Of a DNA stretch of 64,000 nucleotides, positions 46,875 to 53,641 are shown in pieces. Under the pieces are notes generated by a model. The model saw nothing but the letters and a program-made list of their open reading frames with translations, made no database searches and had not been told where the DNA came from. Position numbers and translations under genes: made by a program. Origin of the DNA: UBA2357 sp041678045 (GTDB lineage Bacteria > Pseudomonadota > Gammaproteobacteria > Burkholderiales > Rhodocyclaceae); the NCBI GenBank assembly GCA_041678045.1, contig JBAYOV010000003.1:1-64000 (forward strand). Reading direction: 5' to 3'. Position 1 is the first letter of the stretch, and each line of letters starts with the position of its first letter.

Positions 46875-46914
46875 ATGTAGCAGGTCGGGTGTGCCTTTCA
46901 GAAAGCAGAAAAAT

Positions 46915-46982
46915 GTAAAGCCCGCATACCTCTCGGTCATGCGGGCTTTACAGTGTTTCAGTTTCTTGAAGGGGACTGAAAC
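46915..46982. repeat. Two adjacent inverted repeats at the left flank of the element
   Basis: The first has a perfect 13-bp stem (46915-46927 with 46939-46951) with an 11-nt loop. The second has a perfect 8-bp stem (46955-46962 with 46975-46982). Neither is followed by a T run. They lie just outside the proposed left attachment site and may be the old downstream flank of the tRNA-Val gene. Confidence 0.8.
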
Positions 46983-46990
46983 CACAATTT

Positions 46991-47013
46991 TTGGTGGTGC
47001 TGACTCACTTGAA
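46991..47013. other. Candidate left attachment site (attL) resembling tRNA-Val 3' end
   Basis: TTGGTGGTGCTGAC at 46991-47004 matches TTGGTGGGTGCTGAC at 56083-56097 (the CCA end and acceptor stem of tRNA-Val) except for one missing G. On the minus strand it continues into TTCAA where the tRNA has TTCGA. This is the expected leftover of a tRNA 3' end after integration, but the match is short. Confidence 0.45.
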
Positions 47014-47067
47014 TTCTTCCTCAAAGCCCTTTAAGTGGTTGGATTTCTTCCACAAGAAAAATCTGCA

Positions 47068-47087
47068 TACCGTCAAAAATACCGTCA
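47068..47087. repeat. Integrase arm-type repeats, left end
   Basis: Two direct copies of TACCGTCA start at 47068 and 47080, 12 bp apart. The same motif with the same 12-bp step occurs at the right end near the integrase start. This pairing supports both ends of the element. Confidence 0.65.
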
Positions 47088-47115
47088 GCGTGAAGCGGTG
47101 ACTTCGAGGAAGGAT

Positions 47116-47167
47116 GGGTGGAACGCTCATCACCGCCCGCTGCTTCGTTCCACCCGCAACAGCGGGC
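47116..47167 (-). terminator. Overlapping hairpins after the last element gene
   Basis: A perfect 10-bp stem (47116-47125 with 47146-47155) overlaps a second possible 8-bp stem (47135-47142 with 47160-47167); they exclude each other. They lie just past the end of the minus-strand operon and may end its transcript. There is no T run. Confidence 0.4.
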
Positions 47168-47193
47168 ACCACACGGCTGAGTTGCTCGGCCGA

Positions 47194-47454
47194 TCATTCG
47201 TCTGGCGGCAGTATGGATGCCGGGCCTTTGATTCCCCTGGCCTCAAGCGCCCGCCGCACCTTCATCAGGGCTCTGCGCTCGATCTGCATGATGCGCGCGC
47301 GGCTCAGGGGCTTGCCGCCTTCCTCGGCAGCCAGCGCAGCGGCGATCTCTTCATAGGTCGCGCCGTCGGCGAAGAAGCTCGGCGCAGCATAGCGGGCGAC
47401 ATCCGCCAGCCGCTCGAACTCCACGTCATCAATCGGTACTTCAGCCCCGATCAT
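47194..47454 (-). CDS. Sigma-70 region 4-like helix-turn-helix protein
   Basis: An 86-residue protein. Residues about 33-70 (TYEEIAAALA then LSRARIMQIERRALMKVRRA) closely resemble sigma-70 region 4, where the consensus reads R-x-R-I-x-Q-I-E-x-x-A-L-x-K-L-R. The rest of a sigma factor is missing, so it is a DNA- or RNA-polymerase-binding module only. Its ATG overlaps the upstream stop (ATGA). It is the last gene of the satellite. It may act on late promoters of the element or its helper; that is inference. Confidence 0.7.
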   Translation of the reverse strand: MIGAEVPIDDVEFERLADVARYAAPSFFADGATYEEIAAALAAEEGGKPLSRARIMQIERRALMKVRRALEARGIKGPASILPPDE

Positions 47455-47978
47455 CGCTCCGGACTCCATGTGCCGCGCTCGATCAGTTCGGCGGCGATCT
47501 CTTCCACGCGCCCCCAGCGCTCGGAGAGCACAGCAAGTGCTGTGCGTTGCGCGAATCCGTGGCCGGCCAGCCCGGTGCCGAAATGAGGCGCGAGGATCAG
47601 GCGCGCGGCGCTCCAGTCGGCGCTGTTCATGCGCACGGTGATGCCGCGCCAGGGCTGGCCGGCGTACAGCAGTTCGGCGACGATACCGGCGTGCCAGCAG
47701 GCGGCGAGGTGGGCGGCGGCCAGCGTGTGGTCATAGTCCTGATTGGTGTCGGTGGCGGCATCAGAATTCACGCGCGCCAGGTCGATATTGACCACGCCCA
47801 CGCGCTCGGTGACTGTGCTGCCGGTGGTGGCGATGCCTGCCCATTCGAGCACCACCGCGTGCCCGGCTTCGTGGTGGGCGATGCGGGCGAGGTCAGAGCC
47901 TCGTATCTCGGCGGGCAGGTCGACAAGCGGCCAGAGGCGGCGCAGGTCGGTGTACGGCGGGTGGGGATGAGGATTCAT
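47451..47978 (-). CDS. M41-like zinc metallopeptidase domain protein
   Basis: A 175-residue protein with the zinc-protease motif HHEAGHAVV (HEAGH at 36-40) and a helical remainder (NSADWSAARLILAPHF and a final ALAVLSERWGRVEEIAAELI) arranged as in the peptidase domain of FtsH. It has no AAA+ domain or membrane helix. In the satellite it follows a coiled-coil and a capsid-like gene. It could process capsid proteins in place of the missing prohead protease, or act on host regulators. The family link is by motif only. Confidence 0.65.
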   Translation of the reverse strand: MNPHPHPPYTDLRRLWPLVDLPAEIRGSDLARIAHHEAGHAVVLEWAGIATTGSTVTERVGVVNIDLARVNSDAATDTNQDYDHTLAAAHLAACWHAGIVAELLYAGQPWRGITVRMNSADWSAARLILAPHFGTGLAGHGFAQRTALAVLSERWGRVEEIAAELIERGTWSPER

Positions 47979-48114
47979 GTGCTGATCGGTGGGAGGAGTG
48001 GCGATCCTTGCAGCGGGTACCCTCCCGCGTCCGGTGGATCGCCTGCACGCTGTTTCAGCCTGTCAGCCGTGCCCGGTGGCTACCGCTAGCCTTTTTGGCA
48101 CCCCTGGTAGGGTT

Positions 48115-48588
48115 CTAGCGCCACGCGCCGCGCTCGTCTTCGAGCAGGGCGGAATCGGGCGGGTCTTGCGGTACGCCATCGCTTGCCAGCACGTCCTGTT
48201 CGAGGAGGTTTGCACTGGTGTGGCCGTTTGACGCGAGGTTTTCCAGGTAACGCAAGGCGGGCCGCGGGGCGGTGTCGCCTGCCAGTCGTGCGAGGGCGTC
48301 GTACTCGGCGATGACGATTGCCGCGTTCCGCATGTCTTCCGCCAGGGCGTCACGGCGGCCGATCCAGTAGGCACGATGGGCAGAGAATGCCGCGGCCAGG
48401 GCTTCGTCGAGCGTGCGCTCGGACTTCTCGCAGTCTCGGCGCAGCGGCGTGATGCGGGCGGCGTCGCGGGCTTCACGGGCCGCATACAGCCGGTCGAGGT
48501 TCTTGCGGTGCTCGGCCTCGGCCTGGTTCAGCCGGTCGACGGCGGCGGCGTATGCCTCGGCAGGCGTCTTGCGCTTGAACATCATCAT
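48115..48588 (-). CDS. Coiled-coil protein following the capsid gene
   Basis: A protein of about 157 residues starting at one of three consecutive ATGs that overlap the capsid stop. Residues about 8-100 are one long charged helix region with heptad-like spacing (Glu/Lys/Arg and Leu/Ala), ending in a proline-rich acidic tail. I do not recognise the family. Position directly after the capsid gene and the coiled-coil character fit a scaffold or capsid-size factor, which is a guess. The 136 bp after it (47979-48114) hold no clear gene. Confidence 0.6.
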   Translation of the reverse strand: MMMFKRKTPAEAYAAAVDRLNQAEAEHRKNLDRLYAAREARDAARITPLRRDCEKSERTLDEALAAAFSAHRAYWIGRRDALAEDMRNAAIVIAEYDALARLAGDTAPRPALRYLENLASNGHTSANLLEQDVLASDGVPQDPPDSALLEDERGAWR

Positions 48589-49604
48589 GCGCCCCCGCGG
48601 ATCAGGGTTCGCGCGACCAGCACGGCGCCGGTATCGCAGCGGGCGCGCATCGAAGCACCGTCGAACACGACCTCTTCCTGCCACGGCTCAACGAGGATCG
48701 GCTGTGCGCTGCCCTTGAGCTTGAGCACGGCAATGGTCGGCGCGGTCTCGGGGCTCGGCAGCAGATACCAGCGGCCGGTCGGCAGGCGGCTCGTTGCCGT
48801 CACGGTGATCTGGAGGCCGGATTCGTGGATCAGCTTGCGGGCGGCCAGCTCGAGGTCGGCCGCGACGACAAGGTGCGCTGCGGGCAGATCCGCCTTGTTG
48901 CCGCCGATCAGCGTCATCGTGCGCAGCCCGGCCATGCCTTGCGCCAGGCTGGTGGAATCCAGCGCGGCGGCGATGATGTTGCCGTGGCCCTCGTGGAAAA
49001 CCAGTTCGCCATCGTCGAGCGTGGGATTCGATTCGAGCACCGAGAAGACTTCGCGCGCTTCGGTGCGGGCGCCGGCGGTGCCGAGTTGAGCGGCTGCATC
49101 GGCCAAGATGCCCGCCTGGTCATTGATGATCAGGGTACGGGTTGCCCGAAGGATGCGGGCGTAGGTGCGCAGTTGCGCTTCGGTGCCGTTGCCCACCAGC
49201 ACGATGCCTTGGGCGACCTCGCCGCGTTCACCAACAGCGGCCAGTTCGCCGTCTGTGTCGGTGGTGGCGACCGTGGCCGGCTTGAAGTCTCGACACTCGA
49301 TCTCGGCACAGAAGGCGCGGTGATCGGCCTGCGCACTGAAACGGCGATTGGCGAGCGTCATGCTCGCGGCGGCCAGCATGGCGGCGAAGTCGGGCGACGA
49401 CATGCCGCGCGCCATAACGGCGCGGTCGTTCTCGTGCGACTGCTGCGGACGCACCGCGATACCAGCAGCGAACGCAAGGCGAGACAGCGGGGCGGTGATC
49501 AGCCCATCGGCCAGCGGGTGAGGGTTGCGATTGGGGGCGCCGAAGGCGGCGGCGATGGCGTCGGGGCCGGCGGCAAGGATGTCGCGTGGGTTGTGGTTCA
49601 GCAT
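48585..49604 (-). CDS. HK97-fold phage major capsid-like protein
   Basis: A 339-residue protein resembling the capsid half of prohead-protease/capsid fusion proteins of prophages. Matching landmarks in order: MSSPDFAAMLAAA, ECRDFKPATV, a GELAAVGERGE loop, ILRATRTLIINDQAG, LVFHEGHGNI, then PAAHLVVAADLELAARKLI and the C-terminal WYLL and VVFDGASMRARCDTGAVL strands. The protease half is absent; the first ~60 residues could be a delta-like region. A GGAGA site precedes the ATG. It is the only obvious virion gene in the element. Confidence 0.72.
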   Translation of the reverse strand: MLNHNPRDILAAGPDAIAAAFGAPNRNPHPLADGLITAPLSRLAFAAGIAVRPQQSHENDRAVMARGMSSPDFAAMLAAASMTLANRRFSAQADHRAFCAEIECRDFKPATVATTDTDGELAAVGERGEVAQGIVLVGNGTEAQLRTYARILRATRTLIINDQAGILADAAAQLGTAGARTEAREVFSVLESNPTLDDGELVFHEGHGNIIAAALDSTSLAQGMAGLRTMTLIGGNKADLPAAHLVVAADLELAARKLIHESGLQITVTATSRLPTGRWYLLPSPETAPTIAVLKLKGSAQPILVEPWQEEVVFDGASMRARCDTGAVLVARTLIRGGA

Positions 49605-49680
49605 GGGGGTCTCCGATTGGGTACGGTCCCATGCTACCCACTTCGCGCTGATGCCACGTGCCTATCGCATCAGTGTTGCG

Positions 49681-50061
49681 TCAGCGGATCAGCTCGAACA
49701 GGTTGCGTGCCGTGGTCGGTACGCGCGGGCCTGCGTCGAAAGCTCGGCGCAGGGCCTCGTCTATCGGCGCGAGCTGGGCGGACGCACCGCGCTTCAGCCT
49801 CGGCAGAATGCGCGACTCGAAGCGCCGAATCGCGGCCTCCAGGCGGCAGGCGCACCGCCAAGGGCCATCGGCGGCGGCGAGTAGCGCGGCGGCGTCCTGC
49901 AATGCCTGGTTGCGCTCGCGCAGGCGGCTGGCGCGGTCGAGCCTCAACGCCTGGTCGAGGGCGACACCGTCGAGGTGCAGACGCATGGACTCGATAATCC
50001 AGCGGGCCACCTCGGGGCCGGTGTCGCCAGCGGCAGCGCGGCGGACGAGTTCGGCGCTCAT
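49681..50061 (-). CDS. Helical protein of unknown function
   Basis: A 126-residue, mostly helical Arg/Ala-rich protein. The ATG shares one base with the stop of the HTH gene upstream (TGATG); a GTG one codon earlier is also possible. It has no motif I can name. It sits between the Nu1-like gene and the capsid gene (76-bp gap), so a packaging or assembly role is possible but unsupported. Confidence 0.55.
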   Translation of the reverse strand: MSAELVRRAAAGDTGPEVARWIIESMRLHLDGVALDQALRLDRASRLRERNQALQDAAALLAAADGPWRCACRLEAAIRRFESRILPRLKRGASAQLAPIDEALRRAFDAGPRVPTTARNLFELIR

Positions 50062-50468
50062 CACTCGCCCAGCCAGGCCGGCAGGTTCAGGTTCTGCTGC
50101 GGGAACCCCATGCGTTCGATCAGCACGCGGTGCAGGTGCCCCGCCAGGCCGGCGCCGATGGCGTCGAGGTCCTCGGCGGTTGGCTCGATCCCGGCGTCAA
50201 CGAGCACGACGAGCAGTTCGAGCCGGTCAAGCAACAGTTGCGGCAGGACCCCGAACAGAACCGCATCAATGGGGTTCGGGGTCGTGGTCGAATCCACCGG
50301 GGCGGGGCGCTTCTTTGCCTGGTGGCTGGCGACCATCATCGGCTCCAGGTTCCGGCGCCGCCAGGCTTCGGCATTCGCTGCGGAATCGGTCGGCATGCCG
50401 CGCGCCACCAGCTTAGAGACTTGGCCCTTGCTCAGTTTGAGCGCTTCGCACAGTTCACTTTGTTTCAT
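50061..50468 (-). CDS. HTH protein resembling Nu1-type small terminase
   Basis: A 135-residue protein whose first 45 residues form a helix-turn-helix (LCEALKLSKGQVSKLVARGM, then TDSAANAEAWRRRN), the layout of Nu1-like small terminase subunits and related DNA-binding proteins. The C-terminal part is helical and hydrophobic (LLLDRLELLVVLVDAG), suited to oligomerisation. In satellites a small terminase of this kind can redirect packaging of the helper. It could also be a plain regulator. It is the first gene after the duplicated hairpin region. Confidence 0.55.
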   Translation of the reverse strand: MKQSELCEALKLSKGQVSKLVARGMPTDSAANAEAWRRRNLEPMMVASHQAKKRPAPVDSTTTPNPIDAVLFGVLPQLLLDRLELLVVLVDAGIEPTAEDLDAIGAGLAGHLHRVLIERMGFPQQNLNLPAWLGE

Positions 50469-50651
50469 TGGTTTCCAGTTTCCTAATAGAGAGGGGCTAT
50501 AACTAGAGAATGTTCGGGGTCGCGATTACCCGTGAGGGGATGGGCTGGGAAGGACCCGCGACCCGTTCGGTGCGGTTGAGTGATTGGCGCTGGCGGTTGA
50601 GTGCGTGCCGGTCGTCACCTCGGGACTGAATGCGCTCTTGTGCTTGCGCCG

Positions 50652-50712
50652 CCGAAAAAAGGGGCAAGAAGGGTAAGAAGTGGCTTGTTGCCCTTCTTTC
50701 CCCTTTTTTCGG
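50652..50712. repeat. 22-bp hairpin, copy 1
   Basis: Arms 50652-50673 and 50691-50712 pair over 22 bp with a single mismatch and a 17-nt loop. A run of six A/T lies within the stem on both strands, so it could terminate transcription in both directions. Confidence 0.85.
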
Positions 50713-50894
50713 GCAGATACGGCTGTCCGGGCTCAATTTATTGAAAGGAAAGGAAATCATCTTTTTTGCTTTCCAAGACGTTTCTATCGGAAGGGGCAAG
50801 AAGTGGCCGGCATCAGCTTTGGATTGACCGGATACAGCGTCCGGGTCCGGCCGGTCGTCACCTCGGGACTGAATGCGCTCTTGTGCTTGCGCCG

Positions 50895-50955
50895 CCGAAA
50901 AAAGGGGAAGGAAGGGTAAGAAGTGGCTTGTTGCCCTTCTTTCCCCTTTTTTCGG
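50895..50955. repeat. 22-bp hairpin, copy 2
   Basis: Same structure as the copy at 50652, 243 bp away. Arms 50895-50916 and 50934-50955 again show one mismatch, at a different base of the left arm. Confidence 0.85.
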
Positions 50956-51026
50956 GCAGATACGGCTGTCCGCGCTCAATTCATTGAAAGGAAAGGAAAA
51001 CATCTTTTTTGCTTTCCAAGACGTTT

Positions 51027-52769
51027 CTATCGGAAGGGGCAAGAAGTGGCCGGCATCAGCTTTGGATTGACCGGATACAGCGTCCGGGTCCGGCCGGTGG
51101 TCTTCTCGGTGAAAGCCTGGCCGATGATGGCCCGGTCCTGCAGAACAGCCAGGGCGCGGTCGAGCCGGGCGCCGGAGATGCTGCCCTTCGATAGTCGCGT
51201 CAGCTCGGTCTTGGTGAGCGCAGCGACTGCGCCGGTCCGCTCTGCATGACGCTGGATATGGCCGGCCAGCCGTTGCGCGTCGCTGGTGGCCTGATCGGCG
51301 CCAAGGCTGTCGAACACCGCCCGCGCATGCACTTCGAGGTATTCCATCAGCCGCACGGCCCGCGTCATCGAATCCGCGTCGACATCAAGACACCCCGTGC
51401 CGTGTGCAACGCAATGGAAGATGGCCGCCAGGCGCAGCGCGAGACCCGGCGCCTTGCCGGCCCAGTCGCGCAGATGCTCCAGCTCCTGCCCGTCTGCCAT
51501 GCGCGGTTCCATGTGCTCCTGGTAGCGAAACCAGACTTCGCGCGCATCGCTGGTGAGCGTGAGCATCACCGGTTCGTCATGCTCGGGCGGATTGACTGCC
51601 TCCTCGATGATCTCTTCCGGGGTTTCCAGCAGGCCAAGGATGCGGTCGTGGTAGGCGTCGCGCAGCGCGGCCGGCACCGGGGCGATACGGCGCACGTCAC
51701 GACGGCCAACGGTATTGGGCGGCATCACCACTGCGCAGCGGGCAAAGAACCCGCTGTACCGCAGCCTGCGCCGGGCCTGTTCGTTCATTTCCGTCAGCAC
51801 TTCCGGCTGTACCGCAATCCCCATGGTGAGTGCCGCACGGTCCACCGTGACCTGCCGGCTCAGCCGCTCCACGCGCAGCGTGCCGCCTGCATGGCCGACC
51901 AGCGCATAGTCAATGCGCGCTTCCGTGCCATAGGCGCCGACAAGCGTTGCCACCGCTCCGCCTTCGTCGCTGAAGATAGCCATCCGCCCGCGTTGCTCGG
52001 CCAGCAGGCTTTCGCACTTTTCGGCAGTGCCGTCGCCAATGAACAGCTTTGGCCGGGCGAGCCGCGCCGGCTCTTTTTCGCGCAGCTCGTCCAGCTCTCG
52101 GCAGTAGGTCGCGGCCTGGCGGTCGTCGTCGCAGTTGGCCAGCAGGTCGCGCAGGCGGGCGATGCGCTTCTCGGTGCGGATCGCCTCGTCTTCCATACGC
52201 CCGATGGCCTGGCGCAGCTTGCGGTCTGCCATGCGCTCGTAGGTCTGCAGCGGCGCAGTGATGCGGCTCTTCGTCTCCGACTTGCGCGATCCAGATGGCA
52301 ACAAGCAGAACCCGAAGAACGAGCACGATTCGCTATAGCTCGACTCCGGCGCCGGCCGCACCGCGAAGCGGCGCTGAATGGCGGTGGCCGCAGCGGCGAT
52401 GCCCAGGATCAGCGGCAGCGCCTCGGGCACCTGCAGTTCATGGGCCAGGCCGGCGGCGTAGGCACCGAGCGGGTCCGGGGCAATGGCGGCCGGAATGTCG
52501 GGCAGGTCCGGGCCGGCACCAAACAGCACCGGGTCAGCCCAGGTGGCCGGATCGGGCAGCGTCGCGGCGGCCTCCTCCACCTTCCTGTCAATGTCTGAGG
52601 TGCGCAGCTTGGCGGCCACGGCAAGCTGCGACTTCAAGGTATCGAACGCGGGCGGATCGGAAGCCCTGAGCGCGCCCAGGGCTTCGACTGTGCGCGGCTC
52701 GAAAACCATCGCGGGCACGGTGCGCGCAATCTCCAGTACGTCGCGCAGGTATGCTTCGGGGTTATTCAT
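51027..52769 (-). CDS. DUF3987 primase/helicase-like replication protein
   Basis: A 580-residue protein of the DUF3987 type, found in phages, plasmids and islands as a likely helicase/primase-associated ATPase. A P-loop-like LLPSGSRKSE (about 156-165) and an acidic strand AIFSDEGGAVATL (Walker B-like) are visible. The start MNNPEAYLRDVLE overlaps the preceding stop by 8 bp; the longer open frame upstream is out-of-phase reading of the small gene. It is the largest satellite gene and presumably drives its replication, as the alpha protein does in P4. The last 22 codons are part of the 243-bp duplication. Confidence 0.8.
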   Translation of the reverse strand: MNNPEAYLRDVLEIARTVPAMVFEPRTVEALGALRASDPPAFDTLKSQLAVAAKLRTSDIDRKVEEAAATLPDPATWADPVLFGAGPDLPDIPAAIAPDPLGAYAAGLAHELQVPEALPLILGIAAAATAIQRRFAVRPAPESSYSESCSFFGFCLLPSGSRKSETKSRITAPLQTYERMADRKLRQAIGRMEDEAIRTEKRIARLRDLLANCDDDRQAATYCRELDELREKEPARLARPKLFIGDGTAEKCESLLAEQRGRMAIFSDEGGAVATLVGAYGTEARIDYALVGHAGGTLRVERLSRQVTVDRAALTMGIAVQPEVLTEMNEQARRRLRYSGFFARCAVVMPPNTVGRRDVRRIAPVPAALRDAYHDRILGLLETPEEIIEEAVNPPEHDEPVMLTLTSDAREVWFRYQEHMEPRMADGQELEHLRDWAGKAPGLALRLAAIFHCVAHGTGCLDVDADSMTRAVRLMEYLEVHARAVFDSLGADQATSDAQRLAGHIQRHAERTGAVAALTKTELTRLSKGSISGARLDRALAVLQDRAIIGQAFTEKTTGRTRTLYPVNPKLMPATSCPFR

Positions 52770-52995
52770 TTGGCCGCCTCCTGCGTCGCTCAGACGGTAG
52801 GCCAGCGCCGGGCTTGGCGCGCGTGCTGCGCTCCTCGTCCAGCGCAACGAGACCGTCAGCCGCGCAGCGCTGGACGCCCTCCAGCAGCAGGCGGATTTGA
52901 TCGGGGTCGAGCTGGCCGATGTCCACCAGCCCTCCGAGTGCCGCAGCGGCGGCGTCGATTGCCCGGATGGCGGATGTGAGTGCTCTGGCGTCCAT
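52762..52995 (-). CDS. Small protein of unknown function before the primase gene
   Basis: A 77-residue protein with helices at about 3-20 and 30-52 and an arginine-rich end (RRRRRPNE). It overlaps the primase start by 8 bp and begins 2 bp after the previous stop. It is not recognised; the tight coupling suggests a partner of the replication protein. Confidence 0.6.
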   Translation of the reverse strand: MDARALTSAIRAIDAAAAALGGLVDIGQLDPDQIRLLLEGVQRCAADGLVALDEERSTRAKPGAGLPSERRRRRPNE

Positions 52996-52997
52996 GG

Positions 52998-53225
52998 TCA
53001 GGCCCTCCCGTGTTCGTCGAGGCGTTGCACGGCGTCAGCCAGGTCTGCGGCCAGGTGTGCGAGCGTGAGGTGCAGGGCGTGCGTCAGGGCGTGAGCACTG
53101 CCGACCGGCCCGGTGTGCTCGACTTCTTCGAGCGCGTCGCGGGCAAGCAGCGCCAGGTGCGCGGCCGCTTCCACGCCGATCTGCACGTTGGCGATGCGGA
53201 TCCAGACGGTGGTGGTGGTGGTCAT
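52998..53225 (-). CDS. Small protein of unknown function
   Basis: A 75-residue protein starting MTTTTTVWIRIANVQIG and then mostly helical, with many His/Ala/Leu. The ATG lies 2 bp after the 42-residue gene's stop and its stop 2 bp before the next ATG, the same TGACCATG arrangement at both ends. No family recognised. Confidence 0.6.
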   Translation of the reverse strand: MTTTTTVWIRIANVQIGVEAAAHLALLARDALEEVEHTGPVGSAHALTHALHLTLAHLAADLADAVQRLDEHGRA

Positions 53226-53227
53226 GG

Positions 53228-53356
53228 TCAGGCCCTCCCCAGCGAAAGCCGGAAGGCGAGCACAGGCCCGACGAAGCGCCGCAGGGTGCGGTATGCGGTA
53301 AGACGATGGAATGCGGTGAAGGTGTGGGCAGGCATGCCCGATGCGGTGTGTCGCAT
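53228..53356 (-). CDS. Small protein translated from the C4 RNA target region
   Basis: A 42-residue basic protein (MRHTASGMPAHTFTAFHRLT then an Arg/Leu-rich end). Its ribosome-binding site AGGAG (53364-53368) lies inside a sequence complementary to the upstream C4-like RNA. It is the first open frame after the immunity leader and is coupled to the genes that lead to the primase. It may serve mainly as a translational gate. Too short for family recognition. Confidence 0.5.
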   Translation of the reverse strand: MRHTASGMPAHTFTAFHRLTAYRTLRRFVGPVLAFRLSLGRA

Positions 53357-53365
53357 GGCTGATGC

Positions 53366-53404
53366 TCCTGAGTTTGCGGTTTGAATCCCGCTCCCCTCCG
53401 CCAA
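53366..53404 (-). promoter_or_regulatory. Downstream C4 target sites over the ribosome-binding site
   Basis: On the transcript TTGGCGGA (53404-53397) and AACTCAGGA (53374-53366) are exact complements, in the right order, of two segments of the C4-like RNA. The second overlaps the AGGAG site of the 42-residue gene. Confidence 0.65.
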
Positions 53405-53411
53405 GAGGGGG

Positions 53412-53487
53412 TGGCGGGCGCATGTGGGATTGGCGGACCGGAACTCAGGAACCGGCGAGCCTTGCGGCTCTCCCACACGGCCCGCCA
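53412..53487 (-). ncRNA. C4-type antisense RNA (P1/P4 immunity family)
   Basis: The minus strand folds as phage C4 RNAs do: a long basal stem (53471-53487 with 53412-53429), an inner hairpin GAGCC-GCAA-GGCTC, and a second hairpin closed by CCGG pairs with loop TTCCTGAGTT. The segments TCCTGAGTT (53450-53442) and TCCGCCAA (53437-53430) are complementary to sites on both sides of the RNA in the same transcript. In P1 and P4 such RNAs are cut from the leader and silence the operon. I identify it from remembered family sequence and structure; a covariance-model search would settle it. Confidence 0.75.
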
Positions 53488-53514
53488 TAGACGGAGCAAC
53501 GCATGCAGAGGACG

Positions 53515-53539
53515 TAAAAAATCCGCCAGGGTGGCGGAT
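53515..53539 (-). terminator. Leader terminator upstream of C4 RNA, with competing antiterminator
   Basis: ATCCGCCA pairs with TGGCGGAT (53539-53532 and 53528-53521) around a 3-nt loop, followed by six T on the minus strand. GGCGGA at 53548-53543 can instead pair with TCCGCC at 53538-53533, which would prevent the terminator. The first C4 target adjoins this switch. Confidence 0.7.
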
Positions 53540-53546
53540 ACGTCCG

Positions 53547-53568
53547 CCTGAGTTATTCGGGCCGCCAA
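53547..53568 (-). promoter_or_regulatory. Upstream C4 target sites
   Basis: On the transcript TTGGCGG (53568-53562) and AACTCAGG (53554-53547) repeat the same two-part complement of the C4-like RNA. The second part overlaps the antiterminator arm by two bases, so pairing would favour termination. Confidence 0.6.
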
Positions 53569-53599
53569 GCCCGTTGCCTGTTGTTTTTCGGCAAGGGCG

Positions 53600-53629
53600 A
53601 TGATGCGCCAGGGGGGGTGCAGGTGTCAA
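53600..53629 (-). promoter_or_regulatory. Promoter of the immunity/replication leader
   Basis: A perfect -35 TTGACA (53629-53624) and a -10 CATCAT (53605-53600), 18 bp apart, lie directly after the stop of the 81-residue gene. Transcripts would run through the C4 module into the primase operon. Confidence 0.6.
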
Positions 53630-53641
53630 GCGCATGGCGGC

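Larger units (their letters stand above)
50608..51093. repeat. Tandem duplication of a 243-bp unit
   Basis: 50608-50850 and 50851-51093 match at 238 of 243 positions. The right-hand copy includes the last 67 bp of the DUF3987 gene, so the left copy carries a dead 3' end of that gene plus its downstream region. Each unit contains one long hairpin. With 50469-50607 this fills a 558-bp gap without a credible gene. Confidence 0.95.

Noticed and set aside
47068..47087. Short direct repeats as a possible CRISPR
   Set aside because: Repeats are 8 bp with 4-bp gaps, few in number, and recur at the far end near the integrase. They fit integrase arm sites, not CRISPR.
50503..51042. A 179-codon open frame spanning both 243-bp units on the minus strand
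   Set aside because: It is open only because the unit length is a multiple of three. It is repetitive, overlaps the primase end, has no ribosome-binding site and lacks protein-like composition.
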